Source: Streptomyces sp. CBMA291 (GTDB lineage Bacteria > Actinomycetota > Actinomycetes > Streptomycetales > Streptomycetaceae). Taken from it: a DNA stretch of 64,000 nucleotides. The notes beneath the pieces were generated by a model that was given only the letters and a program-made list of their open reading frames with translations, did not search any database and was not told the origin of the DNA. Numbering within the stretch: the stretch's first letter is position 1; the number at the start of each line of letters is the position of its first letter. Where the stretch lies: NCBI RefSeq assembly GCF_014596525.1, contig NZ_MSJP01000053.1, positions 124,001 through 188,000 of the forward strand, read 5' to 3'. Shown piece by piece: positions 19,026 through 26,565 of this stretch. Both the position numbers and the translations under genes were made by a program.

Positions 19026-19811
19026 ATGAGCAGCACCCCGGGCGGATACCTCTCCGGCCTCTTCTCCCTCGAAGGGCGCACCGCACTCGTCACGGGCGGC
19101 AGCTCCGGCATCGGCCGCGCGATCGCGGGGGCGCTGGCCCGTGCCGGGGCCGCCGTGGTGGTTCTGGCCCGCAAGGAGGCGGAGCTGACCGCGACCGTCG
19201 ACGAGCTGACCGCCGACGGCTGCCGTGCCGCGTGGGTGAGCGCCGACCTGAGCACCCGTACGGGAATCAAGGCGGGCGCGGAGGCGGCGGCGGCGGTCTT
19301 CGGGGAGCCCGACATCCTCGTCAACTCGGCCGGGATCAATCTGCGCCCGCCCTTCGGCGAGTTGGGCGAGGACGTCTGGGACGCCACGATGACGGTGAAC
19401 CTGGAGGCGCCGTTCCTGCTGGGGCAGCGGTTCGGGCCCGGGATGGCCGAGCGGGGCTTCGGCCGGATCATCCACGTCACCTCGCAGCAGGCGCACCGGG
19501 CGTTCGTGCAGAGCGGGGCGTACGGGGTGTCGAAGGGCGCGCTTGAATCGCTGGCCCGTTCGCAGGCGGAGGCCTGGTCGCCGTACGGGGTCACGGCCAA
19601 CACGCTGGTGCCCGGTTTCGTGATGACCCCGCTCAACCAGCGGCTCTCCGCCGACCCGGAGAAGGTCGCCGCGCTGGCCGCCCGGACGATGACCGGGCGC
19701 AACGGTCTGGCGGAGGACTTCGCGGGCGCGGCGGTCTTCCTGGCCGGCCGCTCGTCGGCGTACGTCACGGGCCAAGCCCTCTTCGTGGACGGCGGCTTCT
19801 CGGTGCACTGA
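19026..19811 (+). CDS. Short-chain dehydrogenase/reductase
   Basis: The 261-residue classical SDR has the cofactor motif TGGSSGIG (about residues 21-28), NSAGI, the catalytic Ser in VTSQQAH, and YGVSK. ARK after the second strand suggests NADP(H). The C-terminal FVDGGF is typical of the FabG/gluconate-dehydrogenase-like group. The start ATG follows AGGAGCG ten bases upstream. The presence of PGFVMTP and LSADPEK suggests a sugar or polyol dehydrogenase, but this is a guess. Confidence 0.9.
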   Translation: MSSTPGGYLSGLFSLEGRTALVTGGSSGIGRAIAGALARAGAAVVVLARKEAELTATVDELTADGCRAAWVSADLSTRTGIKAGAEAAAAVFGEPDILVNSAGINLRPPFGELGEDVWDATMTVNLEAPFLLGQRFGPGMAERGFGRIIHVTSQQAHRAFVQSGAYGVSKGALESLARSQAEAWSPYGVTANTLVPGFVMTPLNQRLSADPEKVAALAARTMTGRNGLAEDFAGAAVFLAGRSSAYVTGQALFVDGGFSVH

Positions 19812-19887
19812 GGCGCGGGCCGGGTGGGGGCTCGCCCTGGTGGAAAAGAGGATGATCGGGCGGGCCCCTTCTTGTTACGGTGCCGGG

Positions 19888-20322
19888 ATGGCAACCATCA
19901 GGAAGTTCCAGGTGACCTTCGACTGCGCGGAGCCGGAGCGGCTCGCCCGTTTCTGGTGCGAGGTGCTGGGGTATGTCGTGCCTCCGCCGCCGGAGGGGTT
20001 CGCCGACTGGGACGCGTATGCGCGGTCGCAGCCGCCGGAGGAGCGGGACTCGTGGTTCGCCATCGTCGACCCCAGCGGGGAGGGCTCCCGACTGCTCTTC
20101 ATGCGGGTCCCCGAGGGCAAGGTGGTCAAGAACCGGGTCCACCTCGACGTACGGGCGGGGACCGGGCTCGTGGGCGCGGAGCGGCTCGCCACCCTCGAAG
20201 CCGAGTGCGAGCGGCTCAAGGCCCTCGGGGCGACGTTCGTGCATCTGCTGGCCGCCGACGAGACCAACGAGTCCTGCATCACCATGCAGGACATCGAGGG
20301 CAACGAATTCTGTCTCGACTGA
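19888..20322 (+). CDS. VOC-family protein
   Basis: The 144-residue protein begins KFQVTFDCAEPERLARFWCEVLGY and ends MQDIEGNEFCLD, the form seen in the actinobacterial glyoxalase-like (Glyoxalase_6) group. RVHLDV supplies a central His. The reaction is not known. I start at ATG 19888 since the longer frame from 19840 lacks family similarity. It is followed after 29 bases by the ASCH gene, so cotranscription is likely. Confidence 0.85.
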   Translation: MATIRKFQVTFDCAEPERLARFWCEVLGYVVPPPPEGFADWDAYARSQPPEERDSWFAIVDPSGEGSRLLFMRVPEGKVVKNRVHLDVRAGTGLVGAERLATLEAECERLKALGATFVHLLAADETNESCITMQDIEGNEFCLD

Positions 20323-20351
20323 GGCAGCTGTACGGAGCGAGGTGACGGGTC

Positions 20352-20750
20352 GTGTGGCCACGGGTCGACGGTATGCGGGCGCTGGAGCTGGGGTTTCCCG
20401 GTGCCATGCGGAACGAGCTGAACTCCTTGGTCCTGGCGGGCGCGAAGACCGCCACGACCTGTCTGCTCGACGAGTACGCGGAGGAGGCCGAGGGCCTGGA
20501 GTACGTCGGCGAGCGGCAGGCCCTCCTGGACGACGAGGGCCGGGCCGTCGCCACCCTGCTGTACACGGGCGTGGAGGTGAAGCCCTTCGGCGAGGTCACC
20601 TGGGAGCACGCCGAGGCCGAAGGCGAGGGCGACGCGTCCCTCGAAGCCTGGCGTGAGGTCCATCTCCGCTTCTGGGAGCGGGCGGGCACCCCGGTCGACG
20701 ACCGGACCCTGCTCGTCTGCCTCTCCTTCCGGGTCGTGGACGAGGACTGA
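20352..20750 (+). CDS. ASCH-domain protein
   Basis: The 132-residue protein carries the ASCH signature: LELGFPGAMRNELNSLVLAGAKTAT, then KPFGEVTWEHAEAEGEGD and a final cytosolic beta-barrel strand. ASCH domains resemble PUA domains and are thought to bind RNA or modified nucleosides; some hydrolyse N4-acetylcytidine. The GTG start at 20352 is supported by GAGGTGA upstream and by the usual WPRVDG N-terminus of homologs; an ATG at 20373 is the alternative. Confidence 0.8.
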   Translation: MWPRVDGMRALELGFPGAMRNELNSLVLAGAKTATTCLLDEYAEEAEGLEYVGERQALLDDEGRAVATLLYTGVEVKPFGEVTWEHAEAEGEGDASLEAWREVHLRFWERAGTPVDDRTLLVCLSFRVVDED

Positions 20751-20797
20751 GCTTCGGCGGGCGGGCGTTGTCGGTGCCGGTTGCTAGCGTGAGCGAC

Positions 20798-21367
20798 ATG
20801 ACGAATCCGGAAGCGCTGGTTCTGACCGCCGGCGAGCGGGCCCGGGAGGTGCCCGTCGGCCGCGTGGTGTTCACGATGGACTGGACGGGCGAGGAGGAGC
20901 CGGGCGACCTTGCGGAGTTCGTGGCCGGGCGGCTGCGGGCCTTCGGGACGGAGCCGACCGGCGTCGACACCGACGGGGTCCGGCGCGCGGCCGAGAGCGA
21001 TCCGACGCCGGCCCGGGGCGACCTGCCCGTCCGGCAGCTCGACCACCTCGCCGAGGTCCTCGCGGGGCTCGGCCACACGCTCGCGGTGTGGGAGACGGGC
21101 ACGGACGCGTACGAGATCCTGGTCCTGCCGACCGGCGAGGACGAACTGCCCGACCCGGGCGGGCTGAGCCACGAGGGCTTTCCGATACGTCCCTGGGGCG
21201 CGGCCTCGGCGGGAAACCTGATCGGCCTGGACTGCCCGCACTGCTCGACGCCGCAGATATGGGACCCGCCGCCGGGCGAGACCCTGGCGGACGAGCGCTG
21301 CGACTGCGGGACCGTCCTGTTCGACTCCACCGGGCAGCCGCTGCCGCACGTGACCGTGCACGGCTGA
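20798..21367 (+). CDS. Hypothetical protein with C-terminal zinc-ribbon-like cysteines
   Basis: I do not recognise a family. The 189-residue soluble protein has an acidic N-terminal two thirds and a C-terminal CPHC...CDCG arrangement (about residues 147-170) that could bind zinc. It follows the ASCH gene closely and precedes a methyltransferase gene (32 bases), so these three may share a transcript. Confidence 0.7.
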   Translation: MTNPEALVLTAGERAREVPVGRVVFTMDWTGEEEPGDLAEFVAGRLRAFGTEPTGVDTDGVRRAAESDPTPARGDLPVRQLDHLAEVLAGLGHTLAVWETGTDAYEILVLPTGEDELPDPGGLSHEGFPIRPWGAASAGNLIGLDCPHCSTPQIWDPPPGETLADERCDCGTVLFDSTGQPLPHVTVHG

Positions 21368-21399
21368 GCCCGATGGCCGTCCGCGTACCCGAGGAGCCC

Positions 21400-22029
21400 A
21401 TGCGACACCAGGACGAGACCAGGACCGCCTACGACGGGGTCGTCGAGCTGTACGCGTCGCTGTTCGCCGACCGGCTGGAGACCCGCCCGTTCGCCCGGTC
21501 CATGATCGACACCTTCGCCGAGCTGGTACGGGAGACGGGCAACTCCCTGACGGCCGACGTGGGGTGCGGGCCCGGCCATCTGACGGCGTTGCTGCGCGAG
21601 CGGGGGCTCGACGCCTTCGGGCTCGACCTCTCCCCCGCGATGGTCGCCCATGCCCGGCGGGCCCATCCGGAGCTGCGGTTCGACGAGGCGCGGATGGAGG
21701 ACCTGCCGGTCGAGGACGGCGCGCTCGGCGGTGTCCTGGCCCACTACTCGATGATCCACACCCCGCCGGCCGACCTGCCCGCGCTCCTCGCCGAGCAGGT
21801 CCGCGTCCTCGCGCCCGGGGGCCTGATCCTGGTCTCGTTCTTCGGCACCGAGAAGGAACCGGAACCGGTCCGCTTCGACCACAAGGTGGCCCCCGCCTAC
21901 TGCTGGCCCGTCGACCACCTCACCACCCTCCTCACCGAAGCGGGCCTCACCCCCTTCGCCCGCCTCCTCCACGATCCGGCTTCCGAACGGGGGTACCTGG
22001 ACGCGCATGTGATGGCTCGGCGGGGGTGA
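21400..22029 (+). CDS. SAM-dependent class I methyltransferase
   Basis: The 209-residue protein has the SAM-binding glycine loop DVGCGPGHL, the acidic end of strand 2 in FGLDLSPAMV and post-motif EARMEDLPVEDG, consistent with the Methyltransf_11/25 fold. Its acceptor is unknown. The start is uncertain: ATG 21400 has GAGGAG three bases upstream, rather close; ATG 21373 would add nine residues without a clear site. Confidence 0.85.
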   Translation: MRHQDETRTAYDGVVELYASLFADRLETRPFARSMIDTFAELVRETGNSLTADVGCGPGHLTALLRERGLDAFGLDLSPAMVAHARRAHPELRFDEARMEDLPVEDGALGGVLAHYSMIHTPPADLPALLAEQVRVLAPGGLILVSFFGTEKEPEPVRFDHKVAPAYCWPVDHLTTLLTEAGLTPFARLLHDPASERGYLDAHVMARRG

Positions 22030-22066
22030 GAAGGGGGTGGGCGAAGGGGGTCTCCGAGCCGGAGCC

Positions 22067-22804
22067 TCAGCCGTTGCCCAGGGTGCGGCCCAGAAGGGGG
22101 AGCAGGCTTTCCCAGTGGCGCTTCAGCCCGGAGGCGCTGAAGGCGTCGGTGTCGGACATGGTGAAGCCGTGGAGGGTGCCGGGGTAGATCTCGGAGGTGT
22201 AGCCGACACCAGAGGCGTCCAGAGCCCGGTTGAGTTCGCCGAGGGTCTCGGGCGTCAAGTCGCTTTCGGCGTGGCCGAAGTGGACCTCCGCGGTGAGCTT
22301 CGAGAGGCTGTCGGGCCCGTCGACTCCCACGGGGGCGTGGAACGCGGCGAGGGCGGCCACCTGGCCGGGGTGAGCCACTGCGGTGCGCGTCGCCAGGAGG
22401 CCGCCGAAGCAGTAGCCGGTCACCGCGACCGGACCGGCGGCGACCTCGGGCTGCGCGGTGAGGAACCCGAGATAGGCGTCGGCGTCGCGGAGGACCAGGT
22501 CGGTGTTGTTGTGCGCTTCGATCAAGGGCATGAGCTGGGCGATGGCCGCGGGCCGCTCCTCCTCTCCCAGGTACTCGGGAAGCTCGATCACCGGAGCCGG
22601 GCCATGCCGGTAGAAGATGTTGGGGACGAGCACGTAGTACCCGTGCCCGGCCAGCTCCAAGGCCATCTCCCGCAGCACGGGCCGGATGCCGAGGGCGTCC
22701 GGGTACATCAGCACCCCGGGGTGCGGCCCGTCGCGGTCGGGAAAGGCGGCGAACGCATCGGCCTGGCCGTCCGGAGTGGGGATCTGCAACGTGTTGATGG
22801 GCAC
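22067..22804 (-). CDS. Dienelactone hydrolase-family protein
   Basis: The 245-residue alpha/beta hydrolase has the Cys nucleophile typical of DLH in GYCFGG (Cys132), an acid in GHAESD and the His in GTLHGF. DLH-family enzymes open lactones in aromatic-compound catabolism, but most genomic copies have unknown substrates. The GTG start at 22804 is well placed behind GGAGGA. Its stop is 37 bases from the convergent methyltransferase stop. Confidence 0.9.
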   Translation of the reverse strand: MPINTLQIPTPDGQADAFAAFPDRDGPHPGVLMYPDALGIRPVLREMALELAGHGYYVLVPNIFYRHGPAPVIELPEYLGEEERPAAIAQLMPLIEAHNNTDLVLRDADAYLGFLTAQPEVAAGPVAVTGYCFGGLLATRTAVAHPGQVAALAAFHAPVGVDGPDSLSKLTAEVHFGHAESDLTPETLGELNRALDASGVGYTSEIYPGTLHGFTMSDTDAFSASGLKRHWESLLPLLGRTLGNG

Positions 22805-23137
22805 GGGTCCTCCAGTCGTTGTTGACGCATCGAGTCTCTGACCGACACGACGGAGGCGGCGCCCGAGCGGCGGCGCAGGCTCCGCGATCGCACAGCGGGC
22901 CCGCACAGGCCCGCGCGGTGCTCAGCAGTGCACCAGGGCGCCAATCCGCGTGCGGCGCCATGCCATCCCGGCGGTCATTCCCACAAGATAGCTGCGGCAC
23001 CGACCGCCCGGTGCGTCAACATGACTACAAACGCGAGCAGTTCGAAAGGTCCCCCCTCGAACCACTCGCCACCATGGAGATCCTCCGAGACGCCGACACC
23101 CAGCCCCCTGGCGCCTCCCTGTTCCGAAAGGCACGCC
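22805..23137. other. 333-base intergenic region without a recognisable gene
   Basis: It separates the divergent hydrolase and truncated DUF397 genes. GC content is lower near 23020-23060. I find no hairpin or coding signal beyond weak shadows. An XRE partner for the DUF397 gene, which would be expected here, is not visible. Confidence 0.6.
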
Positions 23138-23302
23138 GTGACCGAACTTTCCCCGCGCTGGTTCACGTCTTCCCACAGTGGCCAGGGCGGCCAGTGCGTC
23201 GAAGTCGCCGCGAACCTCGCAGCCACCCGGGGCATCATCGCGCGCAGCTCCGGAGGCGCGTCCATGGCGAGTGCCCACCGGGAGCCTGACGGCAGAACCT
23301 AA
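23138..23302 (+). CDS. Orphan, C-terminally altered DUF397 protein
   Basis: The 54-residue reading begins ELSPRWFTSSHSGQGGQCVE, the DUF397 signature W.KSSYSG..G.CVEVA. The second half normally reads VRDSK.P.GP.L......W..F, but here diverges after GIIARSSGG and ends early. A GTG with AAAGG upstream supports expression. Unlike the pair at 24.7 kb it has no XRE gene upstream. It looks like a decaying copy. DUF397 proteins typically act as small partners of the DUF5753 XRE regulators. Confidence 0.6.
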   Translation: MTELSPRWFTSSHSGQGGQCVEVAANLAATRGIIARSSGGASMASAHREPDGRT

Positions 23303-23676
23303 CGGTGGGCGGAAACAGGTCCTGCCGGATCGCCCGCCCTCGCCTCGCGGCGCGGCCTGGTCGCCTCCCAGGAGTGGGCCGCCGGGTGCCGTGCGAAGAG
23401 GAGGCACGCCTCGGCCGGAGTGTGCGTCTCGCATTCCGGTAGTGCCTCGAACCAGTGGCTCGTGTCGGTCCAGCGGAACCAGACGGCGGACGGCGTTCCC
23501 TTTGCCGTATCCCACATGTACCGGCCGTGCGCCGCGTCCCCGTGCTCCGTTCCCAGCTCGCATCGAGCGTGCTCGACCACGAAGTCGGGAAGCACGGCGG
23601 CTTCGTCGGCGCCCTGGAAACGGAGCCGTGTTTCGAGGTGGGGGAAGCGGCGCAGGGCCGTGCACTGCTGCGACAT
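23299..23676 (-). CDS. Hypothetical protein
   Basis: Function not recognised. The 125-residue protein is soluble, Trp/His/Arg-rich, with AVWFRWTDTSHWFEALPE in the centre and an Arg-rich C-terminus. The start at 23676 is supported by AAAGGAC. It overlaps the end of the truncated DUF397 gene by four bases on the opposite strand. Its relation to the 229-residue unknown upstream at 23949-24638 (same strand, both ending with Trp/Tyr-rich segments) is unclear. Confidence 0.55.
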   Translation of the reverse strand: MSQQCTALRRFPHLETRLRFQGADEAAVLPDFVVEHARCELGTEHGDAAHGRYMWDTAKGTPSAVWFRWTDTSHWFEALPECETHTPAEACLLFARHPAAHSWEATRPRREARAGDPAGPVSAHR

Positions 23677-23948
23677 GAGGGGTCCTTTGTCGAACGAGGG
23701 GAGTCCCGCCCGCACACCATGGAGACGTACGCGCGGAGGTGATGCGGCCCGGAACGGGCGCTCGTGGTGCCGGTGACGGCCAGGCGAGAACGCCCCGCCT
23801 GCTGCCGAGCCGGCGCTTCCGCCCGGCTCTTCCCAGGTGGTTCCGTGCCTGCGTGACCTGCTGTGGGGTATCGCTCCGGTCCTGCCCGACGACCTGATCT
23901 CCCCAGCCCGGCAGCAGTTCCGGCAGCGCTTGCCGGAGCTGGACCCGG

Positions 23949-24638
23949 TCACCGTGCTGCCGCGGGCACTCGGCCGGCCATCCTCAGGGATATCGGCCCC
24001 GGCTCGTCGGTCCACTCGACGCGCGAACCGACGGTGTAGAACCACACCGCCAAGGCGTAGTCGCAGTCCGTGTCCCGGAACCTCGCGAGAAAGGTCGACC
24101 CGCCTCGAAGCCGTTCCCGGGCCTCCTGCTGAGTGCCGGAGTCGGTGACCCACCTCCGTATCTCGGTGGGGCAGTCGGAGTCGGACCCCCGCGTCCGGCG
24201 CAGTACGGGACCGGGTGCCCCCGAGCCCTCCGGGTCTACGTCGAGCCGGTCCGCGATCCGCAGGGCCTCACGCCGGAGCCACCGCAACGCCTGTTCCGGG
24301 GAAGGGCTCTTGAAGAGTCCGAGCCGGAACAGGGCCCCCGCACCCGTGCCGTAGACAGGCCCGTCGGCGAACACCTCGGCCACGAATCCGACGGGGTGGG
24401 GGCTTCCGCCGGGCACGGGGGTCGTGAGGACCCGGATACTGGCCCACTCTTCGGCGGTCGGTAGCCGGACCTCGGCGACCGGGACGAACCACGCGCGGCT
24501 TCCGCCGGGACGCCGCAGCATCAGCGTGTCACCCGTTCGGCTGAATACCCGCCCGATGCGGGGGCCTTCCCGCTCGTCCACGACGAAGGACCCGAGGCCG
24601 TACGCCTCTTGGGGAAACGGGTCGCGACGGTCACGCAT
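23949..24638 (-). CDS. Hypothetical protein
   Basis: Function not recognised. The 229-residue soluble protein starts RDRRDPFPQEAYGLGSFVVD and contains two beta-rich stretches (RVFSRTGDTLMLRRPGGSRAW; EVFADGPVYGTGAGALFRLG). No signal peptide. Codon use is somewhat less GC3-biased than in neighbours. It is divergent from the XRE gene; the starts are about 97 bases apart, so a shared control region is possible. Confidence 0.6.
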   Translation of the reverse strand: MRDRRDPFPQEAYGLGSFVVDEREGPRIGRVFSRTGDTLMLRRPGGSRAWFVPVAEVRLPTAEEWASIRVLTTPVPGGSPHPVGFVAEVFADGPVYGTGAGALFRLGLFKSPSPEQALRWLRREALRIADRLDVDPEGSGAPGPVLRRTRGSDSDCPTEIRRWVTDSGTQQEARERLRGGSTFLARFRDTDCDYALAVWFYTVGSRVEWTDEPGPISLRMAGRVPAAAR

Positions 24639-24734
24639 GGGGGGGCTCCTCTCCGTAGCGCTTCCGCTACCAGGGGTCGTCAGCGTGCCCTAGAGTCGAG
24701 ACCCCTTCAACTGGCCAGATCAGGAGGAAGAGTT

Positions 24735-25574
24735 GTGACCAACCGCAAGGAGCTGGACGCCACGGCCAGCCCACGGGCCGCGTACGGAGTTTTCTTACGC
24801 AGGCTGCGCGACCAACGAGGATGGACCCAGGACGATCTCGCCGATCGATCGACATATTCCAGCCAGCATATTTCTGCTGTCGAAACTGCCCGCAAGTCGC
24901 CTACTCTTCGATTCTCGGTGCAGATGGATGAGATCTTCGAGACGAAGGGAACCGCGGACTCCCTGGAACGCGAATGGCAGAAGACGCGCCCGGGGCCGCT
25001 CCTGGAAGGATTTCCCGAGTACGTCGCCATCGAAGGGAAAGCGGTAGAGATCCGCTTGTTCGAGATCGGCATCATCCCGGGGCTGTTGCAGACACCCGAG
25101 TACGCCCGCTGCCTGGCAGACGGCGACGTACACCGTGGCTCTATCTCGACAGAGGGGGCTGACCGGCGGATGCGTTACCTCACGGAGCGGCAGGCAGCCC
25201 TAGCCCACCCGACCCCTCCGATGCTCCTGATAGTCCTGGACGAGAGCTGCATCCGCCGTCAGGTCGGCGGGCTCCACGTCATGGCCGATCAACTCGACCG
25301 GCTTTTGAGCGTTGCCGAGCGAGCCAACTCCGTGGTGCAGATCGCCCCTTACGGAATCGGCGAGCATCGCGCCTTCGACATGCCGATCAACTTGCTGACC
25401 TTGCCAGACATGTCCGTACTGGCGTACGCGGAGTCGCAACTCCGAGGGCACATGGACCGCAACAGCAAGTCGGTACTCAGGCTGCTCATGACCTACCATC
25501 AGCTGCAAGCCGCCGCCCTACCGCATGCGGCGTCGGTAGCCATGATCCGCGAGGCACGAAAGGCTTACCCGTGA
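24735..25574 (+). CDS. XRE-family regulator with DUF5753 effector domain
   Basis: The 279-residue protein has an N-terminal helix-turn-helix (FLRRLRDQRGWTQDDLADRS, SSQHISAVETARKSPT) and the C-terminal DUF5753 region (EIGIIPGLLQTPEYAR; PMLLIVLDESCIRR). This is the standard Streptomyces pairing with a small DUF397 protein, and its 3' end overlaps the DUF397 start by four bases (GTGA), so they are translationally coupled. The GTG at 24735 follows AGGAGGAAGAG. GC content is lower than average here. Such pairs often act in developmental or antibiotic control; WhiJ/AbaA-like members are known. Confidence 0.9.
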   Translation: MTNRKELDATASPRAAYGVFLRRLRDQRGWTQDDLADRSTYSSQHISAVETARKSPTLRFSVQMDEIFETKGTADSLEREWQKTRPGPLLEGFPEYVAIEGKAVEIRLFEIGIIPGLLQTPEYARCLADGDVHRGSISTEGADRRMRYLTERQAALAHPTPPMLLIVLDESCIRRQVGGLHVMADQLDRLLSVAERANSVVQIAPYGIGEHRAFDMPINLLTLPDMSVLAYAESQLRGHMDRNSKSVLRLLMTYHQLQAAALPHAASVAMIREARKAYP

Positions 25575-25771
25575 ACGACCCGCAGTGGTTCAAATCCTCC
25601 TACAGCAGCAACGGCGGCAACTGCGTGGAGGTCGCCCACAACCTGGTACCCGCGCTCGGAGTCGTTCCCCTCCGCGACTCGAAGGCCCCGAGCGGCCCCG
25701 CCCTGGCCGTGCCCGCACTCGCCTTCGTCGCGTTCATCGAAGGCGTCAAGGGCGGGCAGCTCGGCGCCTGA
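25571..25771 (+). CDS. DUF397 protein, coupled partner of the XRE regulator
   Basis: The 66-residue protein has the complete signature: WFKSSYSSNGGNCVEVA, PLRDSK and GPALAVPALAFVAFIEGV. It starts at GTG 25571 inside the stop of the XRE gene (four-base overlap). It is likely to bind or antagonise the XRE partner. Compare the truncated orphan at 23138. Confidence 0.9.
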   Translation: MNDPQWFKSSYSSNGGNCVEVAHNLVPALGVVPLRDSKAPSGPALAVPALAFVAFIEGVKGGQLGA

Positions 25772-25980
25772 GAGGGAACCTGAAGGTCAAACGGCCCCTA
25801 CCTGCACCCTGAAGGGGGATCAGGGAGGGGCTTCGCCATACCGCCCCGCACCCCCTGGCCGAGAATCGCCCTTCGCTCCCCAGGTTCGACAACTCCCCCG
25901 ATTACTCTGGGAACCGGCATCGCGTGCCGGTCACCGTCCGGGTGAGGCATGGAGGTGCCGGAGATGCCCTGGAGGCACTC

Positions 25981-26370
25981 TTGGCAGTCGAGTTGAACCA
26001 CACCATCGTCAGCGCCCTGGACAACCGGGAATCCGCCGAGTTCTTCGCCGGACTGTTGGGACTCGAAATCACCGGCGAGTGGGGTCCGTTCGTCGCCATT
26101 CAGTTGAGCAACGGGGTCACGCTGGACTTCGCCACCGCGCCCGCGGACAAGATCACCACGCAGCACTACGCCTTCCTCGTCTCCGAGGAGGAGTTCGACG
26201 GGGCGTACGCACAGATCAAGGAGCGCGGCATCGAGCACTACGCCGATCCGCACCGGCAGCACCCCAACGCGATCAACCACAACGACGGTGGCCGGGGCAT
26301 CTACTTCATGGACCCGGCGGGTCACGCCATGGAACTGATCACCGTTCCTTACGGCGGCTGGCCCGCCTAA
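25981..26370 (+). CDS. VOC-family protein
   Basis: The 129-residue protein starts AVELNHTIVSALDNRESAEF and has the typical end GIYFMDPAGHAMELITVPYG. His in NHTIV, a central HYAFLV and the Glu in AMELI may form the metal site. I choose the TTG at 25981, which has GGAGG six bases upstream and gives the usual family N-terminus; a GTG at 25924 would add 19 residues. The gene is monocistronic. Function unknown. Confidence 0.8.
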   Translation: MAVELNHTIVSALDNRESAEFFAGLLGLEITGEWGPFVAIQLSNGVTLDFATAPADKITTQHYAFLVSEEEFDGAYAQIKERGIEHYADPHRQHPNAINHNDGGRGIYFMDPAGHAMELITVPYGGWPA

Positions 26371-26518
26371 CGCTCCAGCCGTACTTCGTGATCCGGTGGC
26401 GAGCCTGTGCCGATTGCGGCCGTGGCGGGTTCGTCCCTGGTGACCTCGGCGTCCGAGGGCCAGAGGCCGGCGCCAATGCTCCACCGCCCCGACCGGCCGA
26501 GGTCCCGCACACGCGGCG

Positions 26519-26553
26519 GGCCCGCCGCTTCGCGCAGTGCGAAGCGGCGGGCC
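26519..26553 (-). terminator. Terminator after the thioester-domain protein gene
   Basis: A perfect 15-bp stem (GGCCCGCCGCTTCGC / GCGAAGCGGCGGGCC) with a 5-base loop lies 12 bases beyond the stop of the surface-protein gene. It has no T-run. Confidence 0.7.
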
Positions 26554-26565
26554 TCCAGAGCCGGG

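Noticed and set aside
23837..24148. Plus-strand frame with a possible transposase or other remnant (DLLWGIAPVLPDDLISPA)
   Set aside because: Overlaps the 229-residue minus-strand gene in its later part, no terminal repeats, no conserved transposase residues. Left unassigned; 23677-23948 is therefore without a supported gene.
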